Part shown: piece by piece, positions 50,797 to 60,800 of the stretch | Layout of the letters: every line of letters starts with the position of its first letter | How positions within the stretch are numbered: position 1 is the stretch's first letter | Assembly (NCBI GenBank): GCA_945874355.1 | Contig: CAMCGB010000004.1 | Coordinates: 1-64,000 of the forward strand | Direction of reading: 5' to 3' | Source: an uncultured Bacteroides sp. | Lineage (GTDB): Bacteria > Bacteroidota > Bacteroidia > Bacteroidales > UBA932 | Length of the DNA: 64,000 nucleotides | Notes under the pieces: model-generated | Database searches by the model: none | Seen by the model: only the letters and a program-made list of their open reading frames with translations | What the model was told of the DNA's origin: nothing | Program-made: the position numbers and the translations under genes

Positions 50797-51771
50797 TCAT
50801 TTTTTGTCAGCCTTGCGCTTCTGGTACATCTGATAAGTGTTATAGCAGTTGTGCCAGATGCTGTAAAAACCTCCGGCTACGGACACTACCGGATTGAAAA
50901 AGGTATAGGCGAGCCAGATTGCAAAGACTGTATTCTTCTGCCCCAGAGCCTGAGCGGCGCTGATGCGGCAGCGGTAGCGCGAGCCCACCAGACGGCCGAG
51001 TGCGAACTGGAGTGCACAGCACAAAAGGCTGCCGAGGGCTATCTGAGCAATGGCTCCGAAGCCTGCTGAGGTGTGGACTATAGCTCTGGTACTCATAAGG
51101 ATAGCGAGGCCCAAAGAGACAGCCCAGATGTAGAACGACAGGTCGGTATAGCGAAGCAGCCAGGCGTGGAAGGAAGGCAGCAGATACCTTATAATCCAGG
51201 CCAGCAGGCAAGGCATAATCAGCAGGGGGAAAACCTTGGCGAGTATCTTCAGGAAGGCAGAAGAGAAACTAAGACCCTCCTGGGGATAAACCAGGGGCGT
51301 CAGGAGCGGAACCAGAATGGCGACTACGATGTTGATGATTACGGTATAGGTCACCACCCCGGCCATATTGCCGCCCAGCTTGCCGGTCACTACGGCGCAG
51401 GCAGTGGCCGTGGGGCAAATCATACAAAGCATCGCGGCTTCAAAGCCAAAGCGGAAAGGAAGCTTAGGGCAGAATGCAAGAAGCAGGGCAAGGGCGACAA
51501 ACGACAGGCTCTGGATCAGAAGCAGAGGCAGCATCCATTTATGGGGCTTCATAGCCGAGGGCTCAATCTTGCAGAAACTCAAAAAGAGCATCAGGAAGAG
51601 CAGCACAGGCTGGATTGCAGTCACTCCTTTAAGGAGCACAGGACCCGCAAAATGGAGGGCGGGCAAAGCCCTGTATGCAAGATACAGCCCGGCTCCGCAT
51701 ACCATACTGATAATCAGGGTCCAATCCCTCAGAAACTTGGAAAAAGTGTATTTATACTCTTTGTTTGCCAT
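50797..51771 (-). CDS. Bile acid:sodium symporter (BASS) family transporter
   Basis: 324 residues with about ten membrane segments. CMICPTATACAVVTGKLGGNMAGVVTYTVI (helix 4 crossing region) and AAQALGQKNTVFAIWLAYTFFNPV (helix 9 region) are the two discontinuous-helix motifs of the BASS fold. Known substrates in the family include bile acids, pyruvate and pantoate; here the substrate is unknown. The ATG shares its first base with the purD-folD stop (TAATG), so translation is coupled to a purine/folate gene, and guaB follows. A role in moving a precursor or end product of this pathway is possible but unproven. Confidence 0.88.
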   Translation of the reverse strand: MANKEYKYTFSKFLRDWTLIISMVCGAGLYLAYRALPALHFAGPVLLKGVTAIQPVLLFLMLFLSFCKIEPSAMKPHKWMLPLLLIQSLSFVALALLLAFCPKLPFRFGFEAAMLCMICPTATACAVVTGKLGGNMAGVVTYTVIINIVVAILVPLLTPLVYPQEGLSFSSAFLKILAKVFPLLIMPCLLAWIIRYLLPSFHAWLLRYTDLSFYIWAVSLGLAILMSTRAIVHTSAGFGAIAQIALGSLLCCALQFALGRLVGSRYRCRISAAQALGQKNTVFAIWLAYTFFNPVVSVAGGFYSIWHNCYNTYQMYQKRKADKK

Positions 51772-53891
51772 TATTCTTTGTCCTCCCTGCTGAAGTAGCA
51801 GTCAAGGGTATTGCGCATCAGCATTGCGATGGTCATTGGACCTACTCCTCCCGGTACGGGAGTGATATGCGAAGCCCTCAGACGGGCCGAAGCGTAATCA
51901 ACATCGCCACACAGACGGCCGTCGCTGTCACGGTTCATACCCACGTCTATAACCACTGCACCCTTTTTGACCATATCGCCTGTAATCAGGCCGGCCTTAC
52001 CCACGGCGGCTACGATGATGTCGGCCTGCAGGGCGAGTTCCTTGAGGTTGCGGGTGCGCGAATGTGCCATTATAACCGTGGCGTTCTCGTCCAGAAGGAG
52101 CTTGGCTACGGGCTTGCCGACTATATTGCTGCGGCCTACCACAAGGGCAAGTTTCCCTTCGATTCCGATTCCGGTGCTCTTTATCAGCTCGATGACTCCT
52201 GCGGGGGTGCAAGGTTTGATGCAGTCCTGTGAGAGCCAGAGCGAGCCTACATTCAGGATATGGAAGCCGTCCACATCCTTGTCTTTCGAGATGGCGCTTA
52301 TCACCTGGGACTCGTCAATATGGCGGGGCAGGGGCAACTGCACGAGTATTCCGTCCACTTCGCTGTCGCGGTTCAAGGCGTCGATACGGCTCAGCAGAGC
52401 CTCCTGCGTGGTGTCTTCGGGAAGAGCCTCCATTATGGAGCGCATTGAAGTAAACTCGGCGGCCTTGACCTTATTGCGCACATAGACCTGGCTGGCAGGA
52501 TTGTCTCCTACCATAATAACCGCGAGGCAGGGCTGCCTTTTCCCTTCCGCGGCAAGACGTCCGACAGTCTCCTTTACCGAAAGCTTGATGCTCCCGCTCA
52601 AGGCCTTGCCGTCGATTACCTGTGCGGCCTTTCCTTCCAGGGCCCAATGGGCGATGTCCTTGCGGTAGAAAAGGGCGTCGCACTGGATTCTGCGGATCTG
52701 GCTGTACACCTGGACTCCGGCTTCTTCGATGCTCGGAGCGGAGGCAACGACCATCAGGCAGCGGCCACCGGCGGTGTAGAACTTCCCTTCCGACGAGGAG
52801 GTACCCATATGGAAAACCTTTGCCTGGACTTTGTCCAAGCCTTTGATTTCGAAGCCTTTCTGATATGAACCGGGATAGCCTTTCGAGGCCAGCACCACAC
52901 CCATGGTGACTTCGTTCCTCCACTTGAGGCTCTCAAGAGCCTCTCCGCAGGCTATGCCGCTGAACACATCGTAGGCATCGCTCTCCAGAAGGGGAAGCAC
53001 GACCTCGGTCTCGGGATCTCCGAAACGGGCGTTGAATTCTATGACCTTGATGCCCTGAGGGGTTTTCATAAGGCCGCCGTAGAGCACTCCGCTGAGCGGG
53101 CAGCCTTCCCGTACCATTGCCGAGGCGGTCTTTTTGAGTATGCCGTCCATAGCCTCTTTCCAGTCCTCATCCGTGATGAAAGGAAGGCAGGTGTAGGCTC
53201 CCATTCCTCCGGTGTTCGGGCCCTTGTCGAAATCGAAGGCCCTTTTGTGGTCCTGCGACAGGGGCATAGGATAGACTTCTTCGCCGCTGACAAAGCTCAT
53301 AAAGGAGAACTCGGGGCCCTCCAGGTAGTCTTCAACCACCACTTTTCCTTCGCCGAACTGCCCGTCCAGAAGCATTGACTTCAGAGCATCCTGAGCCTCC
53401 TGAAGGTCCTGGGCTATGACTACTCCCTTGCCGGCGGCCAGTCCGTCGTACTTGAGCACGGCAGGGAAAGGCCTGGAACTTACGTAGGAGAGAGCCTCGG
53501 AGTAGTCGCTGAAGCAGCGGTAGGAAGCGGTGGGGATATCGTAGCGCTTCATTAGGTCCTTGGCGAACTCCTTGCTGCTTTCGATGCGGGTAGCCGCCCT
53601 GGTATGGCCGAAAATCTTAAGTCCTTCGCTTCGGAAAGCGTCCACGATGCCTTTTGCGAGTGAAGCCTCAGGACCTACGACCGTAAGGTCCACCTTCTTT
53701 TCACGGGCAAAGGCAAGAAGCGAGGGGACATCAGTGTCCTTGATGGGGACACATTCAGCCTGAAGAGCTATGCCGGCATTGCCCGGAGCGCAATAGACCT
53801 TCTCCACCTGAGGCGAACGCATAAGGGCGTCAACTATGGCGTGGCATCTTCCGCCGCCGCCCACGACCAGTACTTTTTTATCTTTTGCCAT
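51771..53891 (-). CDS. purD-folD: Fused phosphoribosylamine-glycine ligase and methylene-THF dehydrogenase/cyclohydrolase (PurD-FolD)
   Basis: 706 residues in one frame from the ATG at 53891. Residues 1-418 are a complete PurD (GAR synthetase): KVLVVGGGGRCHAIV, the ATP-grasp core PAVLKYDGLAAGKGVVIA, GPNTGGMGAY and EFNARFGDPETE, ending FYRKDIAHWAL. Starting at about residue 422 (near base 52628) is a complete FolD: VIDGKALSG, SQVYVRNKVKAAE (Tyr and catalytic Lys), ILVQLPLPRHI, DVDGFH, PCTPAGVIELI, VVGRSNIVGKPVA and PVPGGVGPMTIAMLMRNT. No stop or frameshift separates the halves. It makes GAR and 10-formyl-THF, the two substrates of PurN. One oddity: the PurD phosphate loop reads GGRCH, where Glu is usual instead of Cys. 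Confidence 0.95.
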   Translation of the reverse strand: MAKDKKVLVVGGGGRCHAIVDALMRSPQVEKVYCAPGNAGIALQAECVPIKDTDVPSLLAFAREKKVDLTVVGPEASLAKGIVDAFRSEGLKIFGHTRAATRIESSKEFAKDLMKRYDIPTASYRCFSDYSEALSYVSSRPFPAVLKYDGLAAGKGVVIAQDLQEAQDALKSMLLDGQFGEGKVVVEDYLEGPEFSFMSFVSGEEVYPMPLSQDHKRAFDFDKGPNTGGMGAYTCLPFITDEDWKEAMDGILKKTASAMVREGCPLSGVLYGGLMKTPQGIKVIEFNARFGDPETEVVLPLLESDAYDVFSGIACGEALESLKWRNEVTMGVVLASKGYPGSYQKGFEIKGLDKVQAKVFHMGTSSSEGKFYTAGGRCLMVVASAPSIEEAGVQVYSQIRRIQCDALFYRKDIAHWALEGKAAQVIDGKALSGSIKLSVKETVGRLAAEGKRQPCLAVIMVGDNPASQVYVRNKVKAAEFTSMRSIMEALPEDTTQEALLSRIDALNRDSEVDGILVQLPLPRHIDESQVISAISKDKDVDGFHILNVGSLWLSQDCIKPCTPAGVIELIKSTGIGIEGKLALVVGRSNIVGKPVAKLLLDENATVIMAHSRTRNLKELALQADIIVAAVGKAGLITGDMVKKGAVVIDVGMNRDSDGRLCGDVDYASARLRASHITPVPGGVGPMTIAMLMRNTLDCYFSREDKE

Positions 53892-53934
53892 TGAAACTAT
53901 TTTTCTCAAGTTTTGCAGATTGGAACCCGGTATT

Positions 53935-55464
53935 CTAATGCTTGAAATGTCTGACGCCGGTAAAGAGCATAGTCAGTCCGCGCTTGTCAGCCATAGCTAT
54001 GGCATCGTTGTCCCTGATGCTTCCGCCGGGCTGGACGATGGCATCGACTCCGTTGTCCGCGGCAAGGCTCACAGTGTCGTCAAAGGGCAGGAAGCCGTCC
54101 GAGCCGAGCACAAGACCTGAGGTGAATCCTGCCTCGTGAGCCTGCTTGAGGGCAATTTCGGCAGAACCTACACGGTTGGTCTGTCCGGCTCCCACTCCTA
54201 CGGTGTGGCCGTCCTTCACCACCACTATCGCGTTGCTCTTGATGTGCTTTACTATTTTCCAGGCGAACTGCAGGTCGCTCATCTGAGCCTGCGAAGGCTT
54301 TACGGCGGTAACGCACATATCCCCGTTCAAAGTCTCCACGGCTGTATCCAGATGCTGCGCCAGAAGACCTCCGCATACTCCTACGTACTGCATTACAGGA
54401 GCGTCGCTGCGGCTCATATCGACCTTCAGGAGCCTGAGGTTCTTCTTGGTGGAAAGCACTTCAAGGGCCTTGGGCGAGAAAGAAGGAGCGATGACAATCT
54501 CAAGGAAGATGGGCTTCATCGCAAGGGCAATCTCCTCGGTTAGTTCGCGGTTCAGGGCCACGATGCCTCCGTAGATGCTCACTTTGTCTGCCTCATAGGC
54601 CTTCTGCCAGGCCTCTTCAATGGTGGGGGCGATGGCAGCTCCGCAGGGGTTCATATGCTTGAGGGCCACACAGAAAGGCTCTTCAAAATCCCTTACCACA
54701 CAAAGGGCGGCATTGGCGTCCTGGATGTTGTTGTATGAGAGTTCCTTGCCCTGAAGCTGCTCAGCGAAAGCCACAGAATAGGGGCAGGGTTCCATTTGGG
54801 AGTAGAACTTGGCGCTCTGGTGGGGATTCTCGCCGTAGCGCAGGGGCTGCCTGAGGTCGTACTCGAGGAAGAGCTTCTCTCCCAGACCGGCCTTTTCACG
54901 CATATAGCCGGCTATGCACATATCGTACTCCGCCGTATGGGTATATGCTTTTGCGCTGAGCCTGAGGCGGGTCTGAAGGCTTGTAGAGCCGTTGGCCTTA
55001 AGTTCCGAGAGCACTGTAGGATAGTCGGCAGGATCGCATACCACGGTCACGTCCCTGAAGTTCTTTGCCGAGCTGCGCACCATTGAAGGGCCGCCTATGT
55101 CGATGTTCTCGATGGCATCTTCGAAGCTTACGCCCTCCTTTGAGATGGTCTGACGGAAAGGATAGAGATTCACGCACACAAGGTCTATGGTCTCTATTTC
55201 CTGCTCTTTCAGGGTCTGCATATGGGACTGCAGGTCGCGGCGGGCAAGTATGCCTCCGTGCACCTTGGGGTGCAGGGTCTTGACTCTTCCGTCCAGAATC
55301 TCCGGAAATCCGGTCACCTCACTTATTCCTATAGTAGGTATCGAATTCGCCTCCAGCAACTTCTGTGTACCTCCGGTTGCTATTATCTCCCAGCCCAATT
55401 CTCTCAGGCCTTTTACAAAATCGACAAGTCCAGTCTTGTCGCTCACGCTTACCAATGCTCTCAT
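53935..55464 (-). CDS. purH: Bifunctional AICAR formyltransferase/IMP cyclohydrolase
   Basis: 509 residues. The IMP cyclohydrolase domain starts RALVSVSDKTGLVDFVKGL, with TGGTQKLLEAN, SEVTGFPEILDGRVKTLHPKVHGGI (split here by loops) and NIDIGGPSMVRSSAKN. The transformylase domain has LRYGENPHQSAKFY, ELSYNNIQDANAAL, ALKHMNPCGAA, and FLPFDDTVSLAADNGVDAIVQPGGS-type end motifs. Final two steps to IMP, using 10-formyl-THF made by the FolD half encoded next. It lies 43 bases before purD-folD and 6 after purN. Confidence 0.97.
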   Translation of the reverse strand: MRALVSVSDKTGLVDFVKGLRELGWEIIATGGTQKLLEANSIPTIGISEVTGFPEILDGRVKTLHPKVHGGILARRDLQSHMQTLKEQEIETIDLVCVNLYPFRQTISKEGVSFEDAIENIDIGGPSMVRSSAKNFRDVTVVCDPADYPTVLSELKANGSTSLQTRLRLSAKAYTHTAEYDMCIAGYMREKAGLGEKLFLEYDLRQPLRYGENPHQSAKFYSQMEPCPYSVAFAEQLQGKELSYNNIQDANAALCVVRDFEEPFCVALKHMNPCGAAIAPTIEEAWQKAYEADKVSIYGGIVALNRELTEEIALAMKPIFLEIVIAPSFSPKALEVLSTKKNLRLLKVDMSRSDAPVMQYVGVCGGLLAQHLDTAVETLNGDMCVTAVKPSQAQMSDLQFAWKIVKHIKSNAIVVVKDGHTVGVGAGQTNRVGSAEIALKQAHEAGFTSGLVLGSDGFLPFDDTVSLAADNGVDAIVQPGGSIRDNDAIAMADKRGLTMLFTGVRHFKH

Positions 55465-55470
55465 ATCTCT

Positions 55471-56040
55471 TTATTTCAATTCGTTAATAACTTTTTGTAT
55501 GGCCTCGGGGTAGAGTTCGTGCTCTATCTTCTGCCCCAGGGCGTGCACCTGCTGCGCGCTGTCGCCCTCATATTCAAAGGAGCGCTGGGCTATAATCCTT
55601 CCCGAATCCAGCTCCGCGCTCACATAATGCACCGTCACCCCGAACACCTTCACCCCGTATTCCAGAGCCTGCTCCACGGCGTGGGCTCCCTTGAAGGAGG
55701 GAAGAAGTGAAGGGTGGATATTGAGTATCCTCCCTTCGTAGGGGCGCAGAAGCACTTCGGACACTATCCTCATATAGCCGGCAAGGCAGATAAGGTCCAC
55801 CTCCCTCCGTTTCAGTTCGCCCAGGATCTCTGTCTCGTAGCTGCTCTTGCTCTCATAGTCACGGGGCGAGAAGACAAAACTCTCAATTCCCATCCTGCGG
55901 GCCTTTTCTACAACAGGGGCGCCGGGGCGGTCACAGACCATCAGTACAACCCTGGCATCCAGCCTTCCGTCACTGCAAGCCTTGGCTATAGCCTCGAAAT
56001 TGCTTCCTTCTCCGCTTGCGAATACGGCCAGTCGCATCAT
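55471..56040 (-). CDS. purN: Phosphoribosylglycinamide formyltransferase
   Basis: 189 residues. [21 protein letters not shown] opens the formyltransferase fold; the catalytic motif is [15 protein letters not shown] with Asn, His and the later Asp in [13 protein letters not shown]. It transfers the formyl group of 10-formyl-THF to GAR. Its start overlaps the purM stop by 4 bases (ATGA). Confidence 0.96.
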   Translation of the reverse strand: MMRLAVFASGEGSNFEAIAKACSDGRLDARVVLMVCDRPGAPVVEKARRMGIESFVFSPRDYESKSSYETEILGELKRREVDLICLAGYMRIVSEVLLRPYEGRILNIHPSLLPSFKGAHAVEQALEYGVKVFGVTVHYVSAELDSGRIIAQRSFEYEGDSAQQVHALGQKIEHELYPEAIQKVINELK

Positions 56041-57068
56041 TTCATCACGATGTCAACTCCCGGGCGGGAAGTAACTTCTCCGATTACACTGGCCTTCTCT
56101 CCAAAGCCCTCGAGTATTTCTATTGCCCTGGGAGCCTGCTCTGCAGGAAGCACCAGCACCATTCCTATACCCATATTGAAGATGTTGAACATCTCGCGGT
56201 GAGGCACTCCGCCCCACTTTTCAAGAAGGCGGAACACGGGCAGAATCTCCCAGCTGCCTTCCTCAATCCTGATGCCCTGGTCTTCTTTCAGCACCCTGGG
56301 GATATTCTCGTCAAAACCGCCTCCGGTGATATGGGCCACAGCGTGGACGTCACACTGCCTGATGACCTCGAGCACCTGCTTGACATATATCCTGGTAGGA
56401 GTGAGGAGCACCTCTCCAAGCACCTGTCCATCAAGCTCTTCCACCCTGTCGGTATATGCGTGGCCGCTGGTCTGGACAATCTTGCGGACCAGGCTGAAGC
56501 CGTTGGAGTGCACTCCGGAAGAAGCGATTCCGACCAGCACGTCTCCGACCGATACCTTCGAGGCGTCAATCAGTTTGCCCTTCTCCACAACTCCGGTGGT
56601 AAATCCGGCTATGTCGTACTCTCCGTTCTCGTACATTCCGGGCATCTCGGCAGTCTCTCCGCCCACAAGGGCGCATCCTGCCTGGCGGCAACCCTCTGCA
56701 ACTCCCGAAACTATGGCCTCAACTTTGGCGGGTTCATTGTGGCCGACAGCCACATAATCCAGGAACACCAGGGGTTCGGCGCCCTGGGCGAGGACATCGT
56801 TCACGCACATTGCCACCGCATCTATGCCTACGGTGTCGTGCTTGTCAAGGGCGAAAGCAATCTTGAGCTTGGTTCCGACTCCGTCAGTGCCGCTGACAAG
56901 TACCGGGTCCTTGACTCCCAGCGAGCCCAGGTCGAACATGCCTCCGAAAGAACCAATGCCGCCCATCATTCCCTTGCGTTTCGTGGAGGCGACGTGTTGC
57001 TTGATGCGACGGACTACCTCGTAGCCTGCTTCAAGATTAACTCCTGCGTTTTCGTAAGATTTTGCCAT
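56037..57068 (-). CDS. purM: Phosphoribosylformylglycinamidine cyclo-ligase (AIR synthetase)
   Basis: 343 residues. Motifs in order: [70 protein letters not shown] (Asp-rich Mg site), [16 protein letters not shown], and [18 protein letters not shown]. Makes AIR from FGAM. It lies 5 bases after purC and overlaps purN. Confidence 0.97.
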   Translation of the reverse strand: MAKSYENAGVNLEAGYEVVRRIKQHVASTKRKGMMGGIGSFGGMFDLGSLGVKDPVLVSGTDGVGTKLKIAFALDKHDTVGIDAVAMCVNDVLAQGAEPLVFLDYVAVGHNEPAKVEAIVSGVAEGCRQAGCALVGGETAEMPGMYENGEYDIAGFTTGVVEKGKLIDASKVSVGDVLVGIASSGVHSNGFSLVRKIVQTSGHAYTDRVEELDGQVLGEVLLTPTRIYVKQVLEVIRQCDVHAVAHITGGGFDENIPRVLKEDQGIRIEEGSWEILPVFRLLEKWGGVPHREMFNIFNMGIGMVLVLPAEQAPRAIEILEGFGEKASVIGEVTSRPGVDIVMK

Positions 57069-57073
57069 ATTTA

Positions 57074-57793
57074 TTATTTGTTTTCTCTTGACATAAGTCT
57101 GTCCAGAACCTCCTTGTAGGAGGCTACGATATAACCCAGATCGTGGCGGAAACGGTCCTTGTCCAGCCGCTTGTCAGTGTCCGCATCCCAGAAACGGCTG
57201 GTATCAGGGCTGATTTCGTCTATCAGCATTATAGTCCCGTCGGTGTCGCGACCGAACTCGAGCTTAAAGTCCACAAGCTTGATTTTCAGCGGAGTAAAGA
57301 GCTCCAGCAGAAGAGAATTCACCTTGTGGGCTGTGTCGTAGATGTATTTCAGGTCGTCGAAACTGACAATTCCCAGAGCCACGGCCTGAGTGTCGTTGAT
57401 AAGCGGATCGCCGAGCTCGGTGTTGTTGTAGTTCAAATCGTAGATGACCGTAGAGGGCTTTGTCCCCTCCTCGATGGCGAGCCTGTCTGCCAGGCTGCCG
57501 GCGATGTAGTTCCTCACCACCACCTCAAGGGGTATGTTCTCGCTCTTTCGGCACAGCTGCTCGCGCTCGTTCAGGGTAGCGATATAATGGGTATGGATGC
57601 CGTTTCTCTGAAGATAATCGAAAATATAGGCCGATATCTTGTTGTTCACAATTCCCTTCTCGGGGAAGTATGCCGTCTTGACATTGTTGAAGGCGGTTGC
57701 CACGTCCTTGAAGTGGAAGATGACGGTTGCAGGGTCATCGGTCGAATAAACCCTTTTTTCGTTACCGTCGAAAATCAGTGACTGCTTTACCAT
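57074..57793 (-). CDS. purC: SAICAR synthetase
   Basis: 239 residues, the short bacterial form. [18 protein letters not shown] at the start, [24 protein letters not shown] and [16 protein letters not shown] are the conserved substrate and ATP-binding segments. Joins CAIR and aspartate. 8 bases after purL. Confidence 0.96.
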   Translation of the reverse strand: MVKQSLIFDGNEKRVYSTDDPATVIFHFKDVATAFNNVKTAYFPEKGIVNNKISAYIFDYLQRNGIHTHYIATLNEREQLCRKSENIPLEVVVRNYIAGSLADRLAIEEGTKPSTVIYDLNYNNTELGDPLINDTQAVALGIVSFDDLKYIYDTAHKVNSLLLELFTPLKIKLVDFKLEFGRDTDGTIMLIDEISPDTSRFWDADTDKRLDKDRFRHDLGYIVASYKEVLDRLMSRENK

Positions 57794-57801
57794 CTTCGGA
57801 A

Positions 57802-60800
57802 CTATTTTTTACGGAAATATCTGACTGCATTCTCAAACAGGGGCTGGTACCTCTCCTCGGGTATATTCCTGAACACTCCGTCCTCGAACCTCTCGCTATG
57901 GCCCATCTTGCCGAGTATCTGACCGTTGGGACTGATGATACCCTCGATGGCATAGGAAGAGCCGTTGGGATTGTAGGGAGATTCCATCGTCGGGGTCTCT
58001 TCAAGGGGATCCACATACTGGAAGGCCACCTGGGAGTTTTCGAAAAGCTGCCTGGCCACCTCAGCACTCACCACGAACTTGCCCTCTCCGTGGCTCACCG
58101 CAATCGAATGCACATCACCGACTTCCATACCCTTGAGCCAGGGCGAGCGGGTGGATGCGACACGGGTCGAAACCATACAAGAGATATGGCGGTTGATGTC
58201 GTTGCGGAACAGGGTCGGGCTGCCGGTGGTGACGCTGCCAGTTTTGCCGTAAGGCAGCAGACCGCTCTTTACCAGGGCCTGGAAGCCGTTGCAGATGCCC
58301 AGTATCAGGCCTCCCCTTGCGATGAGGCGGTCGATTGCCGCAGATACTGTCTTGTTGCAGAGAGTATTGGCTATGAATTTGCCGCTTCCGTCGGGCTCGT
58401 CGCCGGCCGAGAATCCTCCGCACAGGGCAAGGATGTGGCAGGAGTCAAGATTGCGGGCCATATCGTCAATGGAGTCTAGCACAGCCTGGGGAGTCAGATT
58501 GCGGAACACTCCGAACCTGACCTCGGCACCCGCACTGCGGAAAGCCTTGGCGGTGTCGTAGTCGCAGTTGGTTCCGGGGAATACGGGTATATATACTATA
58601 GGTGTCTGGACCGGCTCGCCAGGATAAACAAGGGTGGGAGTATTGCTCTCGTCCTTGGGGAATTGTCTGATTTTCAGAGACTCAGGCTCGCTCTTCTGAG
58701 GATATACCGCTCTGTAGGGAGCGTTGTTGGCTTCGAGCAGCGAGTCGATCGATACCCTTTCGGAATTGATGTGCAGATAGCCGTCCTCGCCGCTTGTCAC
58801 CTCTCCGAGCAGCTCAGCTGTCTCGAAGTCCAGCTGACAAGTGCTCTCGACCACCAGCGAACCGTACAGGCTTGAGAAAAGGCTCTTCTCGTCAAGCTTC
58901 ACATTCACTCCGAAGCGGTTGCCGAAGCTCATATTGGCAAGGGCCTCGGCCACTCCGCCGTTTCCTACGGCCCAGGCCGAAACTATGTCGCCGCTCCCGA
59001 TTCTTTCCGTCACGAATTTCCAGTTGCGCTTGAGCTGCTCCGTATTGGGCATATAATTGTCAAGAGGAGTGTGACGCACAAGGTAGAGGCGGTTCCCCTC
59101 CCACTTGAGTTCGGGAGAAATGGTCCTGGAGGCCTTGAGAGTGGTCACTCCGAATGCTATCAGGGTCGGAGGCACGTTGATGTGCTCGAAAGTTCCGCTC
59201 ATCGAGTCCTTGCCGCCGATTGAAGGCAGGCCCAGGCTTGTCTGCATCTTCAGAGCTCCGAGCAGGGCACTCAGCGGAAGACCCCAAGTATGGGGGTCGG
59301 AAGTCATCCTTTCGAAGTATTCCTGATATGAGAACCTCATTGAGGAATAGTCCGCTCCGGCGCTGACTGCCTTGGTGCAGGCATCGATGACAGCGTAGGC
59401 CGCTCCGTGATAAGGGCTCCAGGACGACACTCTGGGGTCGAAGCCGAAAGTGAGTATGCTGGCAGTGTCAGTGAAACCGTCGCAGGGCAGTTTCTGGACC
59501 GAAACCTGAGTCGGGGTCTGCTGGGTGGCTCCGCCGTAAGGCATAAGCACGGTAGAGCGGCCTATGGTGGAGTCGAACATCTCCACGAGGCCCTTCTGGC
59601 TTGCCACATTAGGGAGCTTCATCACGCTGAGCATCTTCTCTTTGAGGCTGTCTCCTTCAGGATTCAAATCGAAGATGTCCTTCTTTTCGACCGCGCCTAT
59701 GCAGGCCGAAGCGTAATGGGGTGCTCCGGCGCTGTCTATGAACTCGCGGCTGATATCGCAGACGGTCTCTCCCTTGTAGAACATCCTCATACGGCCCCTT
59801 GAAGTCACATCGGCCACATAGGTCACTTCCACGTTCTCGCTCTCGCAGTAGGACTCGAATTCCTGCCTTGCGGGGGCAGGGACCACTACTGCCATTCTCT
59901 CCTGCGACTCGCTGATTGCCAGCTCAGTAGGGTTAAGTCCGCTGTATTTGACAGGAACCCTGTCGAGGTATATGTCCAGTCCGGGGGCGAGCTCGCCTAT
60001 GGCTACGCTCACTCCGCCGGCTCCGAAGTCGTTCGATTTCTTGATGAGGCGGGTCACTTCCGGGCGGCGGAAGAGTCTCTGAAGCTTTCTCTCCTCGGGA
60101 GCGTTGCCTTTCTGCACTTCGCTTCCGCAGGTCTCAATCGAGGCTTCGGTATGCTCCTTTGACGAGCCTGTGGCTCCGCCGATGCCGTCGCGGCCGGTGC
60201 GTCCTCCCAGAAGCAGGATCACATCACCCGCCTCGGGGCTTTCTCTTCTGACCCTGTCGGCCTTCACCGCTCCGACTACTGCTCCCACTTCAAGCCTTTT
60301 GGCCTTATAACCCTCGTGGAAAATCTCCCTCACGTGGGTGGTGGCAAGTCCGAGCTGGTTGCCGTAAGAAGAATACCCGGCGGCAGCTTTGCGGCTGATG
60401 ACTCTCTGGGGCAGTTTGCCGGCAAGTGTTTCACTTACAGGTGCGGTTATATCAGCCGCTCCTGTAACTCTCATTGCCTGATATACATAAGCCCTTCCGG
60501 AAAGAGGGTCTCTCACGGCCCCGCCAAGGCAGGTCGAAGCTCCTCCGAAAGGCTCAATCTCGGTGGGATGGTTATGGGTTTCGTTCTTGAACTGGAGCAG
60601 CCACCTTTCGGTGTGGGAATCCACATCCACATCCACGAAGATGCTGCAGGCGTTGTTCTCCTCGCTCTGCTCCAGGTCTTCGAGCAGACCCTTGCTCTTC
60701 AGGTAGCGGGCTCCGATGGTGGCGAGTTCCATAAGGCAGAGAGGTTTTTCGCTTCTGCCGAGGCTCTCCCTGATGCGGTAGAAATCCTCCAGCTCGTCTT

